Notes under the pieces: model-generated | The model's input: the letters and a program-made list of their open reading frames with translations, nothing else | What the model was told of the DNA's origin: nothing | Databases searched by the model: none | Shown here: positions 6,988-8,123 of the stretch, one piece after another | Numbering within the stretch: position 1 is the first letter of the stretch | Layout: each line of letters begins with the position of its first letter | Assembly (NCBI GenBank): GCA_031272685.1 | Contig: JAISTI010000195.1 | Location: forward strand, 1 to 8,123 | Source: Propionibacteriaceae bacterium | GTDB lineage: Bacteria > Actinomycetota > Actinomycetes > Propionibacteriales > Propionibacteriaceae | DNA length: 8,123 bases | Reading direction: 5' to 3' | Made by a program: the position numbers and the translations under genes

Positions 6988-6993
6988 TAGGAT
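6988..6993 (+). promoter_or_regulatory. Predicted -10 element of the zincin-family gene (leaderless start)
   Basis: TAGGAT is followed by six bases and the ATG at 7000, the same geometry as at manB and DUF3499, with the TAG again an in-frame stop 12 bases upstream. AGGA in the same stretch could serve as a Shine-Dalgarno seven bases from the ATG, so a leadered transcript from further upstream is also possible. Confidence 0.45.
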
Positions 6994-6999
6994 GGGGCA

Positions 7000-7425
7000 A
7001 TGAGCAAGCGCCGGGACCGCCACCGTTTGGGGATGCGCGGGCCGATCGGGTATCCGAACGAGCTGACCGGCTTGCCGGTGCCGCTGCGCGGGCTGCGCAC
7101 CCATCTTTCCTTTTTCACCGCCTGCATCGCCGCCGCCGTCGCCCGCATTTCCGAGCAGAACGCGGAAGTGCTGGTGGGCATCGACGTCGGCTTCGAAGAC
7201 GTGCCGCTGGGCATCGACCCGTGGAGCGAGCGCGTCCCGCTGGGTTCGGCCATCCCGCTGCTGCCGGGACAGCGCGGCCGGGTAGTGCTCTACCGGCGGC
7301 CGCTGGAACGGCGCGCCGCCTCCCGGGGCGACCTGCGCCGCCTCGTCTACCGCACCATCGCCGAACAGCTCAGCGCCATCACCGGCGTCACCCTCGAAGA
7401 CATCGCCCCCGACCTGCGCGACTGA
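7000..7425 (+). CDS. Metallopeptidase (zincin-like) family protein without visible HExxH motif
   Basis: This 141-residue protein fits the small actinobacterial metallopeptidase-family proteins (the Rv3259 type, Zincin_1-like) encoded near manB and DUF3499. Recognisable parts are the basic N-terminus SKRRDRHRLGMRGPIG, a helix at about 35-52, VGFEDVP (63-69), ERVPLGSAIPLLPGQRGRVVLYRRPLERRA (77-106) and the terminal helix YRTIAEQLSAITGV (117-130). The zinc-binding HExxH expected in active members would fall at about 117-121, where this protein has YRTIA. From memory, many actinobacterial members also have degenerate versions here, so this may be a structural, non-catalytic member. No signal peptide is visible, so it is probably cytoplasmic. 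The gene starts 31 bases after DUF5719, with its own predicted promoter, and converges with metG. The function is unknown. Confidence 0.82.
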   Translation: MSKRRDRHRLGMRGPIGYPNELTGLPVPLRGLRTHLSFFTACIAAAVARISEQNAEVLVGIDVGFEDVPLGIDPWSERVPLGSAIPLLPGQRGRVVLYRRPLERRAASRGDLRRLVYRTIAEQLSAITGVTLEDIAPDLRD

Positions 7426-7433
7426 GCAGCGTC

Positions 7434-8123
7434 TCACGCCAGATCGAGGCGGGCGAAATCTGGCCCAGTTTCACCTAGCTTCGGATCGAGCTTGGCGAAC
7501 AGCGGCACCGGCTTTCCCAGTGGGGTGCCCACCGCCAGCGGCCGGGATTCCCACACCGCCTGCTGGCTTGCGTATTCGCCTTGCAGCGTCGGATAGTCGG
7601 GGCCGCCTTCTTCCGACACTTCCGCAATCGCCGGCTGGGCCGCCCACACGCCCTCGCCGCCGAGCAGCTCGTGCACTTTCTGGGCGGCGTGCGGCAGGAA
7701 CGGGGTGAGCAGCGCGTTGGCGTCCTGCACCACCTGCAGCGCCACATGCAGGATGCTGTCGCGGCGCTCCGGCTGGTCGGCGAGCTTCCAGGGCTCGGAT
7801 TCGGAGATGTACTTGTTGGCCAGGCCGACAACGCGCATCGCCTCGGTGATGCCCTCTTTGAAGCGGCAGTGCCGCAGCGAGTTCCCGACCGCGGCGAAGG
7901 CGTCTTTCGCCGCCCCGAGCAGCTCGAAATCCTCGCCGCGCAGGTCGGTGGCGGCCGGGATGGCGCCCACGTTTTTCGCCGCCATCGAGATGGAGCGGTT
8001 GACGAGGTTGCCCCATTCGTTGGCCAGCTCGAAGTTGTTGCGGCGCACGAACTCGTCCCAGGTGAAATCCGAATCCTGGGTTTCGGGGCCGGCCACCGCG
8101 ATGTAGTAGCGCAGGGCGTCGGG
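7434..8123 (-). CDS. metG: Methionyl-tRNA synthetase, C-terminal part (5' end outside window)
   Basis: This frame is open from the right edge to the TGA at 7434-7436, giving 229 residues. It begins PDALRYYIAVAGPETQDSDF, the end of the class I catalytic domain leading into the anticodon-binding domain of MetRS, which charges tRNA-Met with methionine in the cytoplasm. The all-helical anticodon-binding domain follows: FTWDEFVRRNNFELANEWGNLVNR (20-43 of the fragment), with the Asn and Arg of GNLVNR in the usual anticodon-recognition helix, and ISESEPWKL (106-114) carrying the tryptophan expected to stack on the anticodon. The protein ends at PLGKPVPLFAKLD and a short tail, with no appended C-terminal tRNA-binding (EMAP-like) domain. 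The HIGH and KMSKS motifs lie beyond the window. The GTG at 8096 is internal and not a start. The gene converges with the zincin-family gene across eight bases. Confidence 0.96.
   Translation of the reverse strand, partial: PDALRYYIAVAGPETQDSDFTWDEFVRRNNFELANEWGNLVNRSISMAAKNVGAIPAATDLRGEDFELLGAAKDAFAAVGNSLRHCRFKEGITEAMRVVGLANKYISESEPWKLADQPERRDSILHVALQVVQDANALLTPFLPHAAQKVHELLGGEGVWAAQPAIAEVSEEGGPDYPTLQGEYASQQAVWESRPLAVGTPLGKPVPLFAKLDPKLGETGPDFARLDLA

Noticed and set aside
6945..6990. Possible hairpin between DUF5719 and the zincin-family gene (CCCGGG and GGCCGGG runs)
   Set aside because: The pairing is short and imperfect and there is no following T tract, so an intrinsic terminator is not supported.

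Overview
The window comes from a high-GC Gram-positive bacterium of the Actinomycetota. The evidence is strongly G/C-biased third codon positions, frequent GTG starts (four of the six starts visible here), and several protein families that are essentially confined to this phylum: DUF3499, DUF5719 and the polytopic GT2-like envelope protein beside manB. The lysine-rich Ig-like repeat protein at the left edge and the order of neighbours suggest an Actinomyces-like lineage. That placement is an inference and the sequence does not prove it.

Layout from left to right. Bases 1-914 (+) are the 3' end of a secreted protein with two C-terminal Ig-like domains. It meets the convergent DUF3499 gene (921-1253, -) across a 6-base gap. 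A 69-base divergent promoter region (1254-1322) separates DUF3499 from manB (phosphomannomutase/phosphoglucomutase, 1323-2690, +). manB overlaps a 56-residue Trm112/UPF0434 zinc-ribbon gene (2687-2857, +) by 4 bases. A new promoter then drives a large membrane protein with an N-terminal GT2-like domain (2887-5631, +), which overlaps a DUF5719 exported-protein gene (5628-6968, +) by 4 bases. Another promoter precedes a small zincin/metallopeptidase-family gene (7000-7425, +). This gene converges with the 3' end of metG (methionyl-tRNA synthetase, 7434-8123, -, cut by the window edge) across an 8-base gap. The window is almost entirely coding. No RNA gene, mobile element, CRISPR array or long non-coding stretch was seen.

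The centre is a version of the conserved actinobacterial manB / DUF3499 / metallopeptidase / GT2 / DUF5719 locus, but with DUF3499 inverted relative to manB and no whiB gene inside the block. manB supplies hexose-1-phosphates for sugar-nucleotide synthesis. The GT2-like membrane protein and DUF5719 look like an envelope pair made from one message. 

The most notable observations are these. (1) A repeated promoter-start architecture, TAGNNT followed by 6-7 bases and then GTG/ATG, occurs at four genes and predicts leaderless transcripts. (2) The GT2-like domain seems to have lost the acidic metal-binding motif and its first nucleotide-binding loop. (3) The zincin-family protein has no HExxH motif. 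(4) The last Ig-like domain of the secreted protein is extremely lysine-rich.
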